Below are positions 23,912-33,774 of a DNA stretch of 64,000 nucleotides, piece by piece. The notes beneath the pieces are model-generated. The model saw only the letters and a program-made list of their open reading frames with translations. It did not search any database and was not told where the DNA came from. This DNA is from Croceicoccus sp. Ery15 (GTDB taxonomy: Bacteria > Pseudomonadota > Alphaproteobacteria > Sphingomonadales > Sphingomonadaceae): positions 2,158,501-2,222,500 of the forward strand of contig NZ_CP087588.1 in the NCBI RefSeq assembly GCF_020985305.1, given 5' to 3'. A program made the translations under genes and the position numbers. How positions within the stretch are numbered: position 1 is the first letter of the stretch; the number at the start of each line of letters is the position of its first letter.

Positions 23912-26648
23912 GTTCTGGCGACGCTTGAAACCAATGGAGGTCGCGAAGTGGATCAACTTCGGCGGGGTCAGCGGGGAATGGACTTATGCGCCTGACCAAC
24001 CGACAGGAATGGCCGCGCTTCAGACCGAAGGCGTCGCTCATTTGTGGAACGTGCTTTCAAGAAGTCCGGTTGCGCTCCTGGCCGATGAAGTCGGCATGGG
24101 CAAAACCTTTGAAGCACTGGGCGTAGCAGCACTTCTGTGGCGAAAGAAGCCCGACGCAAAGATTCTGGTGATCGCGCCAAACCGCGACATATGCGCGCAT
24201 TGGCAACGTGAGTTCTCGTCCTTTACTCGAGACCTCTACGTAAAGGCCGATGGCTTCGTTAAGAGCAAGATGGACGGAAAACCCGTGCCGCCTATCGGAG
24301 TCCACTATCGCCTACCGGAATTGACCGAGGCAATTGAACAGCGGTCCAAAGATGACGCGCCGGCCCAATTTTACATCACAACAATCCATGCCCTCAGCGG
24401 CCTTCTCGATAGCGCCGACGCATCCAACGACAAGGCTCGAGCTGCGGGGAAGGTAGCCAGAAAGCTCCAGCAACGAATTCTGGCCGCGACAGGCGGGACT
24501 GGGTTCGATCTGATGGTCGTCGATGAGGCGCATTATTTCCGCAATCGCCGCGGTGGATCGCAGCGCGTCGCTGCCGCCGAAGAATTTTTCGGCAAGCCTG
24601 AGAGTCAAATTGCTCGGCGCACCTTACTCCTGACGGCAACGCCGAGCCATACTCGCCTTGGTGATGTGGCGAACATCCTGTCCTACTTTGTCGACCAGGT
24701 CTCACTTGAAGGGAAGGAAGTCGATGAGCTGATGGGCACCTACGCGCTTCGCCGGTTTCGGCGCATGGAGGGTCAGGGCACTAGCTATACAAAGCACCAA
24801 TACCGCCGGGAAATCGCAACTCCGTGCAGATTTGGAGACAACCCTCAGGATGAGATGTTTTTTGCGCTCTACCAGAAGCGCCTGATCGAAGACTGCGGTG
24901 TGGCGGATGAAAAGAGGCGGGCTCTCTATGGTTATCTAGAAGGTTTCGAATCCGCAGGCCATCGTGATCTGGCCCGTGACGCGCAGAGCGAGAACGAAGG
25001 ATCGGATGACGAGCGCTCGAAGGACTTCAGGGCTGCTGCGGACACACAGCTCCTGCAAGACATGAGCGGCGATTTTCGCGGCCTTTTCGGCTCGGCTCCC
25101 GATCACCCCAAATACGATGGCATCGTCAATCTCTGTACGCCATCAGAACTGTTCGAAATGACCACAGATCGCTGCCTGCATGAAGATAAGCACCTCGTCT
25201 TTGTGCGCCGTATCCCGTCGGTCCGAGAGCTCACGAAGCGCATCAATGAGCGTTACGACGAATTGCTCGCAAAGCACATTGCGGACACCCACGGCTGGGA
25301 TGAAGAAGCTCGTCTTCGATGGCAGAAAAGCAATTGGTCGCGTGAGGTGTTCAACGAAATCACAGGTGCAAGCAATCGCCGCGACATCGATAGCGACGAC
25401 GACCAGATGGACGAGATCGAAGGCGAGAGCGAAAGTGTCGACGAACACGACTATCTTCGCTCTAGGGTTGCAGACCTGTTTGTGACAAAGAAGGCGGCTG
25501 ATGGCAGACCGCCTGCACCACCGACAGACTGCTCCCGCTTCAGCCTCAATCTGCGCAAAACAACCGGCATCTTCTCGATGCTCCTGGAACCCGCCTCTGA
25601 CTATCAATCAGGTGCCTATCATTGGCACTACCACTTCGTGCAGGGGGGCAAGCAGCGCATGGATTTTGCCAAGGCTGCACAGATGCAACGAATGGAGACA
25701 CGGCCCGAGTTTCCCCGAGACGCGTTGGATGCATTGCGCCCTCACGACGGAGATCAGCGCGAATACGATGCGCCGATCGAAACGATCTGGGGTCGGGTAT
25801 TCGATCACCTGCCCGCGCCACAGCGGGATAGACTTGTTGATTGGGCAACCGCTCAGCCGCGCATTGCCGAAAACTTTGCCAACTACATCAAAGCCGGATT
25901 TCTCTTCGCCAGCCCCGTTATCGTCGAACTCTATGGCTGGTATGTGACCTTCGAGCGGCGTCTTGCCGACGAGGAAAAGCACGCCAATGTCCAGCGGCGC
26001 TACCGGAAATTCTTGGAATTTGCAGACCTGCAAATTCCAGATTCCCTGTTGCTGAAATACTTTACTTCAGCCATCGCAACCTTCGAGCAGCTCTGCACGA
26101 AGATCATCGATCACGAAGTCGACGCTTGGAACAAGGGGTGGCGAACACTCACAACACTTTCCAGCCCGGCGTGGTATGCAAGCGGCGAATCCAGCCACCG
26201 GCAACACCTGATCCTCGGCTTCAACAGCCCCTTTTATCCGAACACACTGATGGCAACTTCGGTTTTCCAGGAGGGGGTAAATCTGCACCTGCAATGCAGA
26301 AAAGTTCATCATTACGGTATCGCATGGACACCGGGCGATAACGAGCAGCGTGTGGGCCGCGTCGATCGTCTCTTTGGGAAGGTGAACAGCCTCTTGCAGC
26401 AGCAGGGTCCCGACACGAGCGCCTTGGAAATAAATTATCCCTATCTCAAGGACAGCTTCGACGAAGATCAGGTCGGCTCCTTCATCGAGCGAAAATATGA
26501 AGTCGAAGACAAAATGGATCGATGTACGCAAGGGGACTTCGACAGGGAAATCCACTTGAACCGATCTGGCTGGGAGGTCTTCTTGAGAAAACCTATGCCG
26601 GACGCAATGTTATCCGACCCCTACCCTGCGTTGTTTAGCCGAAGATGA
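23904..26648 (+). CDS. SNF2-like superfamily 2 helicase (914 aa)
   Basis: Walker A DEVGMGKT at 61-68, DEAH at 207-210 (MVVDEAHYFRNRRGG), motif III-like LLTATPSHTRLGD, and late motifs GVNLHLQCRKVHHYG, then EQRVGRVDRLFG near residue 820. A long insertion between the two RecA lobes contains an acidic stretch (DSDDDQMDEIEGESES). It is distinct from the SNF2 protein at 15544, so the island has two different translocases. It is the last gene of the ATGA-coupled trio and convergent with the HNH-like gene, with a 22-bp gap. Expected role: DNA translocation or recognition partner of the PLD protein (inference). Confidence 0.85.
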   Translation: MSEFWRRLKPMEVAKWINFGGVSGEWTYAPDQPTGMAALQTEGVAHLWNVLSRSPVALLADEVGMGKTFEALGVAALLWRKKPDAKILVIAPNRDICAHWQREFSSFTRDLYVKADGFVKSKMDGKPVPPIGVHYRLPELTEAIEQRSKDDAPAQFYITTIHALSGLLDSADASNDKARAAGKVARKLQQRILAATGGTGFDLMVVDEAHYFRNRRGGSQRVAAAEEFFGKPESQIARRTLLLTATPSHTRLGDVANILSYFVDQVSLEGKEVDELMGTYALRRFRRMEGQGTSYTKHQYRREIATPCRFGDNPQDEMFFALYQKRLIEDCGVADEKRRALYGYLEGFESAGHRDLARDAQSENEGSDDERSKDFRAAADTQLLQDMSGDFRGLFGSAPDHPKYDGIVNLCTPSELFEMTTDRCLHEDKHLVFVRRIPSVRELTKRINERYDELLAKHIADTHGWDEEARLRWQKSNWSREVFNEITGASNRRDIDSDDDQMDEIEGESESVDEHDYLRSRVADLFVTKKAADGRPPAPPTDCSRFSLNLRKTTGIFSMLLEPASDYQSGAYHWHYHFVQGGKQRMDFAKAAQMQRMETRPEFPRDALDALRPHDGDQREYDAPIETIWGRVFDHLPAPQRDRLVDWATAQPRIAENFANYIKAGFLFASPVIVELYGWYVTFERRLADEEKHANVQRRYRKFLEFADLQIPDSLLLKYFTSAIATFEQLCTKIIDHEVDAWNKGWRTLTTLSSPAWYASGESSHRQHLILGFNSPFYPNTLMATSVFQEGVNLHLQCRKVHHYGIAWTPGDNEQRVGRVDRLFGKVNSLLQQQGPDTSALEINYPYLKDSFDEDQVGSFIERKYEVEDKMDRCTQGDFDREIHLNRSGWEVFLRKPMPDAMLSDPYPALFSRR

Positions 26649-26670
26649 CCGTCGGCAGACAAGCGCGCGA

Positions 26671-27804
26671 TCACACGGACCTTACAAGCATGAGGAGCTC
26701 CTTGAACTCCTCGTTGTCGCTTGCCCCTTTCCAGAAGTTTATGAAGCGGCAAACGATTTGGATATTCCCCCGAACGTAATGCCCGCTGCTGTCGATTCTG
26801 TCAGGAGACGGCAAGAGGTTGCTATCGGTGTCAGGGCCGTAAAAGTGGAAAGGAATGCCGGTCAGCGCGCAGCGGTTTCCCTGAAGTTCAAGCAATTCGG
26901 CGAGAAGAGCTTCGAGCTCTTGGGCGGAATGGCCTGATTCCTTGTTCTTGATCCTGCGTTCGATGCTCTGGCCGTTCGATTTCCTCACCGTATCCTCGAT
27001 CGACAGACGCATGGCAATGATAGACTTTTCTTGGCCGCCGACCACGCGGCCCGCGTCTTTGCCTAACGCGGTTTGACCAATTGAACCCTCAGCCTCCAAT
27101 TTCAGAAGATGGGCATATATCCAGCAAAATGAGTGAGCATCTATCGGCCTGACATTATGGATGCCGGCAGCAGCCTCGATCAGCGGGACGAGCTGCAACA
27201 GAATCTCATTGAACCTCCTGTAGTTGTCCCAGGAACACTGCTGTCGTGTCGAAAACCCGAGGCTCATGGCCGCAAAGGCGCGATCGAAGCCCGTTGGCTG
27301 GATCGGCATGAAGCGGGTCATATCCTTCAGAAAGTAGAGATAGGCGATCAGCGGGTATTTGTGCCCGGTGAGTTCGGCCAGTTCTTCGAAGACCACGCCC
27401 TCTTGACGATCTCCCCGGTAGAGATCGAACAGCAGAGCATCGAGTGCGTGCTTCAAACTGCGGTTCGTACGGGCTTCAAGCAAGATGCGGTGATCCCGAT
27501 TGGCGTGCCCGAAGCGGTTTTGCCAGAAGACAAGGTTGTTGACGAAATTGGCCTTGTTGTCCTGTATCTCGATGCTGTCGATGGCATGCTCAATAATTGA
27601 GCCCGACCCGATGCTTTCGCGAGACCATGTATCGGGGGAAAGCCGTGCAAGGGCAGCCTGACGCAGCGTTGGCTTGTAGCCTTCCCATGCGGCGATTTTG
27701 CCCTCCGTGAAATTGATAAACGAGTGCCCCTTGCTTTCGGCAGTAATGAGCTCCTGAAACCGATCAAAGTGTGGCTGAAAATCGGATGCGCTGATTATTG
27801 TCAT
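26671..27804 (-). CDS. HNH-like endonuclease-domain protein (377 aa)
   Basis: The N-terminal 280 residues are helical and unrecognised. The last about 80 residues have an HNH/McrA-like look: LLELQGNRCALTGIPFHFYG, then PSPDRIDSSGHYVRGNIQIV and CRFINFWKGASDNEEF. The D-R-I-D...G-H-Y...N-I-Q-I-V-C block is the usual second half of HNH folds, but only one CxxxT/G knuckle is present, so zinc binding may be partial. It lies 33 bp downstream of the AddA-like gene on the same strand, suggesting it is the last gene of that operon. It may be the nuclease of the set. Confidence 0.6.
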   Translation of the reverse strand: MTIISASDFQPHFDRFQELITAESKGHSFINFTEGKIAAWEGYKPTLRQAALARLSPDTWSRESIGSGSIIEHAIDSIEIQDNKANFVNNLVFWQNRFGHANRDHRILLEARTNRSLKHALDALLFDLYRGDRQEGVVFEELAELTGHKYPLIAYLYFLKDMTRFMPIQPTGFDRAFAAMSLGFSTRQQCSWDNYRRFNEILLQLVPLIEAAAGIHNVRPIDAHSFCWIYAHLLKLEAEGSIGQTALGKDAGRVVGGQEKSIIAMRLSIEDTVRKSNGQSIERRIKNKESGHSAQELEALLAELLELQGNRCALTGIPFHFYGPDTDSNLLPSPDRIDSSGHYVRGNIQIVCRFINFWKGASDNEEFKELLMLVRSV

Positions 27805-27837
27805 GACTTCTCAAACAACCCGTTCGCAGTTCAATCT

Positions 27838-30800
27838 TCATGCACTCGGCTGGTGACCGCGTCCGATTGTCAGCTCGCCGGTTTCCGTCCAAAAAATAGC
27901 CGCACCATCAACAGCCTTTGCCCCTTTAGTGCCGACTGCATCGATGTAAGCTGCCAGTTGCGGCCAGTAGCGTTCGAAGCGCAGCGCATGATCTGTGACT
28001 GCCCCGCTCTTGTGATCGATGATCATGAAGCCATTGGGACTTTCAGCGATGAGATCCAGGATGATGCTCTGGCTCCCACCATCTGAAAGAGGAACCTCGA
28101 TCGGTTGCTCAACATGCAGTCGCGGATAGCCAAGGTCCGCGAGAGCCTGGCGTAGGGCATCTGCCTGCTGCGATAGAAATTCGACCTCGGCATCGAGAAT
28201 GCGGCAATGCGCCTGAACCCTGTGGCGTAGATCAGGGCGGCAGAGGAGAATGCGCAGCGCTTCGTGGATCGCCGTGCCCTTATCGGTCGCCTGCAGGAGA
28301 TCAGGTCCGGCCAGCTTTACACCTGGTGCGATCACACGCGTCTCGATGTGAGATGGAAGCGGGCGTGACGTAGCAATTGCCTGCGAGGGGCTTACCACAG
28401 ATGTCATTGCGTCGATCGGGCGCCGCTCCAGGGCAAATCGCAGCTCGCGGTCGGACGCGTCGAGATGAACCTTGTTCTCAGCCTCGAACGAGGCTGGCAA
28501 CTCCTTGCTGCAGATCGTCATGCGGGCAGGAAAATCCTCATTGCCGACGCTGATCTGGTTACCCTGAAATCTGATGCCGCAGACATCGTTCAGAAGGCGG
28601 CGGCCAGTGATCGGCAGAGGCGGATCAAGCTTGCCATCGTCCTGCGGCCATTCGATAATCAGGCGGTCCCGCGCACGGGTCAGGGCCACGTAAAGCAGCC
28701 GCCTCGCTGTTTCTTCGGACACCGGATGGAGTTCATGAAGAAAGCGATCGGTCGCTTCAGGCGCGGCAAATTCGGGTGCATAGGCGAGCGTTGCTCCCTC
28801 GATCACATGATCGAGATCATCGAACCCCGGAAATTTGGTGCTGAATGTCCCAGCACGGGGGTCGAGCTTGTGGTCGAGTCCGCAGACAACGACAATTGGC
28901 CATTCACGTCCCTTGGATGCGTGCCAGGTAACGATTTCGATGCCATCGGCTTCACTGCCCGAAGGGTTAGGCCGCAGATCTTCACCTTTGAGACCGACCT
29001 TATTTTCAAGCCAGCCGAGAAAGACGTTAGCGCTCTGCCCATAAAAGCCGGATGCTTCGCGCATGTCGCGGTGAGCATCCATGAATGCTGCCGCTTCTGC
29101 CTCGAACCGGAGCAGGTCTGCTCTCATCTGGGGTGGGTCATCGAGCCTGTCGCACCAGTCGCGAAGCCCCGACACCTCGATGACCTGGTGCACCAGACGG
29201 TCTACCGGGGTCGCAAGCGATTCGGGCCAAAGTGTCTGCAGCGCAGACAATTCAGGCGTGTCGATGCAGCCTTGCTCGGCAAGCGCCCTGATCGCGTCCG
29301 GAAGTGCTGTGGCTCCAGGACCAAGCGCGGCCGTACAAATCGCGGCATGGCTGTCTGCAGGATCGACGGCAAACCGCAGGGCAAAGCACGCGGCCTGGAC
29401 GATCTTGCTCTGCCACCAGCCACCCTCAGCCACGCGAACCGGCAGGCCGAGGGACCGCAGCGCGCTGGCATAGCTCGAGCAATGGCTATGGGTGGGGCAC
29501 AGAACCGCGATGTCTCTGGGCTCCAACGGCCGCAAAGTCTTCGTATGCCTGTCGATGATCATCACATGATCGTCGGACAGCAGGGAGAGAAGGCGATCCG
29601 CGACGAAATGCTGGGGCTTCCCTCCCGAGCGCGCGCCGCGCTTGTTCGCCAGTTCTATGACCTCAAGCGCCGTTTCATGCCCGGTGGGATTTTGCGCGGT
29701 GAGCGAAGTGTAGTCATCGCCAAAAAGGCAAGGGCCGAGCGCGTTGACGCAATCCATGATCCGTGGATCGGAACGCCAGTTCCGGTTGAGCGGGCTGGTT
29801 TCGAATTGCTTCGTAAGCGCGACCGTCAGCCTCGGGTCTGCGCCTTGAAAGCCCATGATCGCCTGCTTGGTATCGCCGACGACGAGTGAGCGCTTCGCTT
29901 GCCGCGCCAAGGCCCATAGGAACGTGAACTGGATCGGATTGGTGTCCTGGAACTCGTCGACAATGACGCAGTCCACCTCGTCCATGATCGCAGCAAGCAC
30001 GCCGGGCTGCTCGTCGAGTATCCGCGCGGCGTTGGTGACCATGTCGCTGAAGTCGATGACGCCGAGTTCCCGCTTGCGGATCTCGTAGTCTGACATAGCT
30101 GATTGCGCGCCTTCCACGAGCGCGCGAGCATGGGATACCGCATCTTCGAGCGGGCCTGGATGATAGACCAGTGTATCGGCCGCCGCCATGACTGCAGCGG
30201 CCAGGTCATCGTAACCATCGGGTGTCGGACTTCCGCGCTTGGACTGGCGGAGATCACGCAGCCGCTGCCAGAGCTTCCAGTCCTTTCCGCCGGTCGAGAG
30301 GAGTTGTTCGGCTTGCTTCAAGGCGCGGAAATTATCCCGAAACGCCGTCTTGGCCGCGGCACTTCCAGCGTCGTCCGCCAGCGATCTCGGAAAGGCGAGA
30401 AGCAGCGCGTCGACAGCCTGTTTCAAGCCAGCCGCCAGGGCCACTGGCGTCCCGACCGGCTGGCGATATCCCTGCCTGATCGACGCATCGACAAAGTCGG
30501 CCATCGCCGGATCACCGCCCCGCGGTCCAAGCGTTCGCAGCAGTGCGATCACGCCGAGCAACGTCTTGCGGAAGCTGTCTTCAGCCGTGTCGTCCGAGGT
30601 GAAACTTCCCCGGTAGCCATAGGCCCCGAGGTTACGGGAGAGCTCGCTTAGCGCCTGGTTCTCCTCGATCGAGCGGCGGATGAGCAGGTCCTGCTCGTCC
30701 TCGGCGATGAGACGTTGCTGCGGCGAAGAGCCTGCCGCAAAGGCGTGCTCGATCAGCAATCGGCGTCCAAGGCCATGGATTGTGGAAACATAGGCTCGCT

Positions 30801-31017
30801 CAACGGCCAAAGCCGCTTGCAGATTGCCGTCGGCAATCAGTGCTCCACGGATCCTCTGGCGAAGTTCCCCAGCCGCGGCCTCCGTGAAAGTGACCGCCAG
30901 TATCCGCTCGGGCCGAACTTTGCCGTCGCGCACCCACTGGGTGAGGGTTTCCTGGATGTGATGGGTCTTGCCAGCCCCTGCACCGGCTGGAACGATCGAA
31001 AGCTCAGTCATCTTCAT
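27838..31017 (-). CDS. UvrD/AddA-like helicase with C-terminal nuclease domain
   Basis: 1059 aa. Walker A in VPAGAGAGKTHHI (residues 9-21), motif Ia AVTFTEAAAGELRQR, Walker B/II VDEFQDTNPIQFTF, motif V WHASKGREWPIVVVCG and motif VI RRLLYVALTRARDRLII. The C-terminus has a PD-(D/E)XK exonuclease core: ILDLIAESPNGFMIIDHKSG and then a Q-x-x-x-Y motif (WPQLAAYID). The arrangement is that of AddA/RecB-type subunits. The gene overlaps the AddB-like gene by 14 bp. Because it is encoded in a defence-like island with WYL and HNH genes, it is more likely a specialised variant than the housekeeping AddA. Confidence 0.85.
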   Translation of the reverse strand: MKMTELSIVPAGAGAGKTHHIQETLTQWVRDGKVRPERILAVTFTEAAAGELRQRIRGALIADGNLQAALAVERAYVSTIHGLGRRLLIEHAFAAGSSPQQRLIAEDEQDLLIRRSIEENQALSELSRNLGAYGYRGSFTSDDTAEDSFRKTLLGVIALLRTLGPRGGDPAMADFVDASIRQGYRQPVGTPVALAAGLKQAVDALLLAFPRSLADDAGSAAAKTAFRDNFRALKQAEQLLSTGGKDWKLWQRLRDLRQSKRGSPTPDGYDDLAAAVMAAADTLVYHPGPLEDAVSHARALVEGAQSAMSDYEIRKRELGVIDFSDMVTNAARILDEQPGVLAAIMDEVDCVIVDEFQDTNPIQFTFLWALARQAKRSLVVGDTKQAIMGFQGADPRLTVALTKQFETSPLNRNWRSDPRIMDCVNALGPCLFGDDYTSLTAQNPTGHETALEVIELANKRGARSGGKPQHFVADRLLSLLSDDHVMIIDRHTKTLRPLEPRDIAVLCPTHSHCSSYASALRSLGLPVRVAEGGWWQSKIVQAACFALRFAVDPADSHAAICTAALGPGATALPDAIRALAEQGCIDTPELSALQTLWPESLATPVDRLVHQVIEVSGLRDWCDRLDDPPQMRADLLRFEAEAAAFMDAHRDMREASGFYGQSANVFLGWLENKVGLKGEDLRPNPSGSEADGIEIVTWHASKGREWPIVVVCGLDHKLDPRAGTFSTKFPGFDDLDHVIEGATLAYAPEFAAPEATDRFLHELHPVSEETARRLLYVALTRARDRLIIEWPQDDGKLDPPLPITGRRLLNDVCGIRFQGNQISVGNEDFPARMTICSKELPASFEAENKVHLDASDRELRFALERRPIDAMTSVVSPSQAIATSRPLPSHIETRVIAPGVKLAGPDLLQATDKGTAIHEALRILLCRPDLRHRVQAHCRILDAEVEFLSQQADALRQALADLGYPRLHVEQPIEVPLSDGGSQSIILDLIAESPNGFMIIDHKSGAVTDHALRFERYWPQLAAYIDAVGTKGAKAVDGAAIFWTETGELTIGRGHQPSA

Positions 31018-33718
31018 TGTCAGTAAGGGCCACCGAGGGGTTAATGTCGTCGCGCATGAAAGCGGCGATCAACGGACTGTCTTCCAGCGCATAAGTGCCG
31101 AGCGCGGCAGAGCGCTGGAAGAACTTCTCATCGGCTGTAGTGTTGGTATCGAGGCGTCCTGCCTTGAGGGCATCGAAACGCGCCGAAATGAGCGCCAGCG
31201 CATGCTCGGCAATATCGCCCGCAACAAGTTCGACCTCAGCGCTATCGAACTCGTCGATCCCGTTGAGCAGGACATTCTCGTCATTGAGCGTGTGATAGGC
31301 GACTGCCGGGAGCTTCGACCACCCGTTCAACGCCTCGGCAATACGGACCACGCCTTCGTTGCTGCGCTCGTCGAGCCGAACGCTCATGCGCCGGTAGAGA
31401 TCGACCTGTAGATCCCATCCCTTCTGGAGGCGCTGACGCCGCGTGCCGGAACTGCTCTTCTTGTAATCCACGACGATCGGCTGCCCATCGGAAAGCCGCA
31501 GCAAGCAATCGGCTTTGCCGTGCACGGGATGACCGAACAGCTCTCCCGACAGCCAGAACTCATTGCCCACGATCTCGGCGTCCAGAGATTTGAGGACCAA
31601 CGACCAATGCTTCGCGGACTTGGTGATTTCTGCCTCAAGCGTGTTGCGCTCGACCGCCCATGCCGACGTCTGGAGAAACGGCGCCAATGCGCGAATGCGA
31701 TCGAGCAGTAGGTCGGGGACCTTGGCTTCGATCTCTTCGTTGGACGGATGCGTCTTGCCCGGCACAAACAGGCGCTCGAAAACCTCGTGCGCGAGGGATC
31801 CGCGAAGCATGACGTCAAGCGCCTCGGGCTGCCAGGAAACATGTTCGGCGCCCAGCTCAGCGAGGAGCCAGGCCAGGGGACTGACCAGAAGCTTTTCGAG
31901 CCGGCTCGGGCTCTGCGCTCGCACACTGCCGTCTTGCTTCTGGCGCAGCCCCAGAAGATTGAAGTCGAACGCATAGTGCGGCGGCACCTCCGGCATCAGC
32001 GCCGGTTCAATCACTGGTCTGGGCTTCCACGCCACCAGCCTGTCCCAGATCGTTCCCTCGCTATGGTTCAAAGGCACGATCAGATTCTCTGGGTCCTCCA
32101 TCCCTTCCACAAGCCGCGAGATCAGCGGCAGGCTCGACGACGCCGAAAGCGAGCTACCACTGCGATCACGCTCTGACAGGATGAGGATAACCTGCTCGCT
32201 CGCTGCACCAATCTGGCGCGTGAAGAGCTCGAGCGCGGCAGCGAGTTGCTGCGCCTGCGATGGCAGCTGGATGCCCGTCACATCGGCAATCGATGCGACT
32301 TCGCTGTCGAGGAAAAACGGATTGCCCGCGGGCGGTGACGGATAGGCACCGTCATTGAAGCCCAGGACGAGAAGCTTGCGAAACGGCCGCTTCGGTGTTT
32401 CGTGGGCCATCATCACCGAGATGCCACCGAGGAAGTAAGCTCCTCTCGCCGGTGGCGCAGCTTGGTAGGCCGCTGCCATCTGGATGGCTTTCTCCAGTTC
32501 CGCTTCTGCCGCGTCATTGGCATTGCCAAGGGCAGCGATCAGGCGCGATGCCTGTTGCTTCGCTTCAGCGACATCCTCAGCGAGCGCCTCGTTGTCGCTG
32601 AGCAGCCTCTGGAAAGATCGAACCTGCTCCTTGAGCTGGCCGTTGGTCGAAGGCGAATTCGAGCGGATCAGGGCGAATAGAGCGGCCTGTCTGCCTGTGA
32701 AGTCACGAACATCCCTTGGCTGAAAATCGCCGTCCATGACGGCAGCCGCCAGGGCCGTCCCCACTTTTTCGGGCCAGCACAGGACTGGTGAACAGTAGAG
32801 CGATGCGAGCGCCATGGCGGGAGCTGGCCGACGTCGGCATTGAAGGAAATGCAGAAGAGCCTCTCCGCCAATGTTCCTCCGCTGACCAAACCCAGGAAGC
32901 GATGAGGCAACCAAACCAGCGTGGGCGAAGGTCTCTGCCAGATAATGACCATATTCCGCCCCCTGCGGGACGATGATGCCAATGTCGCTGGCTGCGAGAG
33001 TTGCATCATCAGTCAGCAATCGCTGCACGATGGCCGCCGCGGCCTCGCATTCGGTCAGGGAGTCTCGGACGGACAGTATGGCCAGGCTGTCGTCGAGCGG
33101 CATGACCGGTACATCCGGATCCAGAAGATGGCGTTGTACATGGCCTGCCAGACACGATCCGGTTGCCCGCGCCAGCTTCCGGTCAGAAATCAGACGGACG
33201 ACGTCATTATCGTCCGCGCTCAGCTGGCCATGATGGGTTTCGATGTGCTCGATCACCGCTCGCTCCAGCGGGGTCAGCTGAACGCAGTCTCGATCCCAGA
33301 CAACCTGCAACGGCTGCAGAGCATCATCTGCGTTACTTGCAAGGAAAGCCTTGAGCGTCGCAAGATCGGACGGAACAAGGGTATCGCTGATGATCCAGAG
33401 GTTGCGCAGCGCTTCCAAATGAAGGCGCGCCCTTCCCTCGCCAGGCAGCACATCAATCTCGATCGACGCCGGATCGAGATCACGCGTCGCCATCATCATG
33501 TGGCGGAGCATCGCCCCCACGGCACCAGTGGTCTGCTCAGGCGCTACCGCGAAGCTTTCTGCCCAAGGGACGCTGTCACCCAAGGCATCAAGGGCCTCGC
33601 GCAGCGGCTTCTCGGTGGACTGAGGTAAGGCATAAAGGCTTCCCAGGAGCTGCGCGCTGAGGGGCATGCAGCTCGTAAAGGGCGCTTCGCCGATCCGAAG
33701 ATGGCAGTTTTCAAACAT
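31004..33718 (-). CDS. AddB-like PD-(D/E)XK nuclease/inactivated helicase partner
   Basis: 904 aa. The N-terminal two-thirds have the degenerate helicase layout of AddB/RecC (for example KLLVLGFNDGAYPSPPAGNP near the middle), without an intact Walker A at the start. The C-terminus holds a PD-(D/E)XK nuclease: HEVFERLF, then GKADCLLRLSDGQPIVVDYK with KKSSSGTRR and the Q-V-D-L-Y motif. It forms a heterodimer with the AddA-like protein that would unwind and degrade double-strand ends. It is the first gene of the pair and starts at ATG 33718, 56 bp after the WYL gene end. Confidence 0.8.
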   Translation of the reverse strand: MFENCHLRIGEAPFTSCMPLSAQLLGSLYALPQSTEKPLREALDALGDSVPWAESFAVAPEQTTGAVGAMLRHMMMATRDLDPASIEIDVLPGEGRARLHLEALRNLWIISDTLVPSDLATLKAFLASNADDALQPLQVVWDRDCVQLTPLERAVIEHIETHHGQLSADDNDVVRLISDRKLARATGSCLAGHVQRHLLDPDVPVMPLDDSLAILSVRDSLTECEAAAAIVQRLLTDDATLAASDIGIIVPQGAEYGHYLAETFAHAGLVASSLPGFGQRRNIGGEALLHFLQCRRRPAPAMALASLYCSPVLCWPEKVGTALAAAVMDGDFQPRDVRDFTGRQAALFALIRSNSPSTNGQLKEQVRSFQRLLSDNEALAEDVAEAKQQASRLIAALGNANDAAEAELEKAIQMAAAYQAAPPARGAYFLGGISVMMAHETPKRPFRKLLVLGFNDGAYPSPPAGNPFFLDSEVASIADVTGIQLPSQAQQLAAALELFTRQIGAASEQVILILSERDRSGSSLSASSSLPLISRLVEGMEDPENLIVPLNHSEGTIWDRLVAWKPRPVIEPALMPEVPPHYAFDFNLLGLRQKQDGSVRAQSPSRLEKLLVSPLAWLLAELGAEHVSWQPEALDVMLRGSLAHEVFERLFVPGKTHPSNEEIEAKVPDLLLDRIRALAPFLQTSAWAVERNTLEAEITKSAKHWSLVLKSLDAEIVGNEFWLSGELFGHPVHGKADCLLRLSDGQPIVVDYKKSSSGTRRQRLQKGWDLQVDLYRRMSVRLDERSNEGVVRIAEALNGWSKLPAVAYHTLNDENVLLNGIDEFDSAEVELVAGDIAEHALALISARFDALKAGRLDTNTTADEKFFQRSAALGTYALEDSPLIAAFMRDDINPSVALTDNEDD

Positions 33719-33774
33719 TCAAGATTACCCCTCAGAATTCGCCCTGCACCACAGTGTCACCCCTTACCTGCAAA

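Noticed and set aside
15196..26648. Classification as DISARM or Dpd system
   Set aside because: PLD and SNF2 genes are shared with those systems, but no DNA methylase, DrmA/DrmB, or DpdA-type transglycosylase gene is present.
28465..29889. 474-codon plus-strand frame inside the AddA-like gene
   Set aside because: Antisense shadow of a gene with clear helicase motifs; composition unlike protein and no family resemblance.
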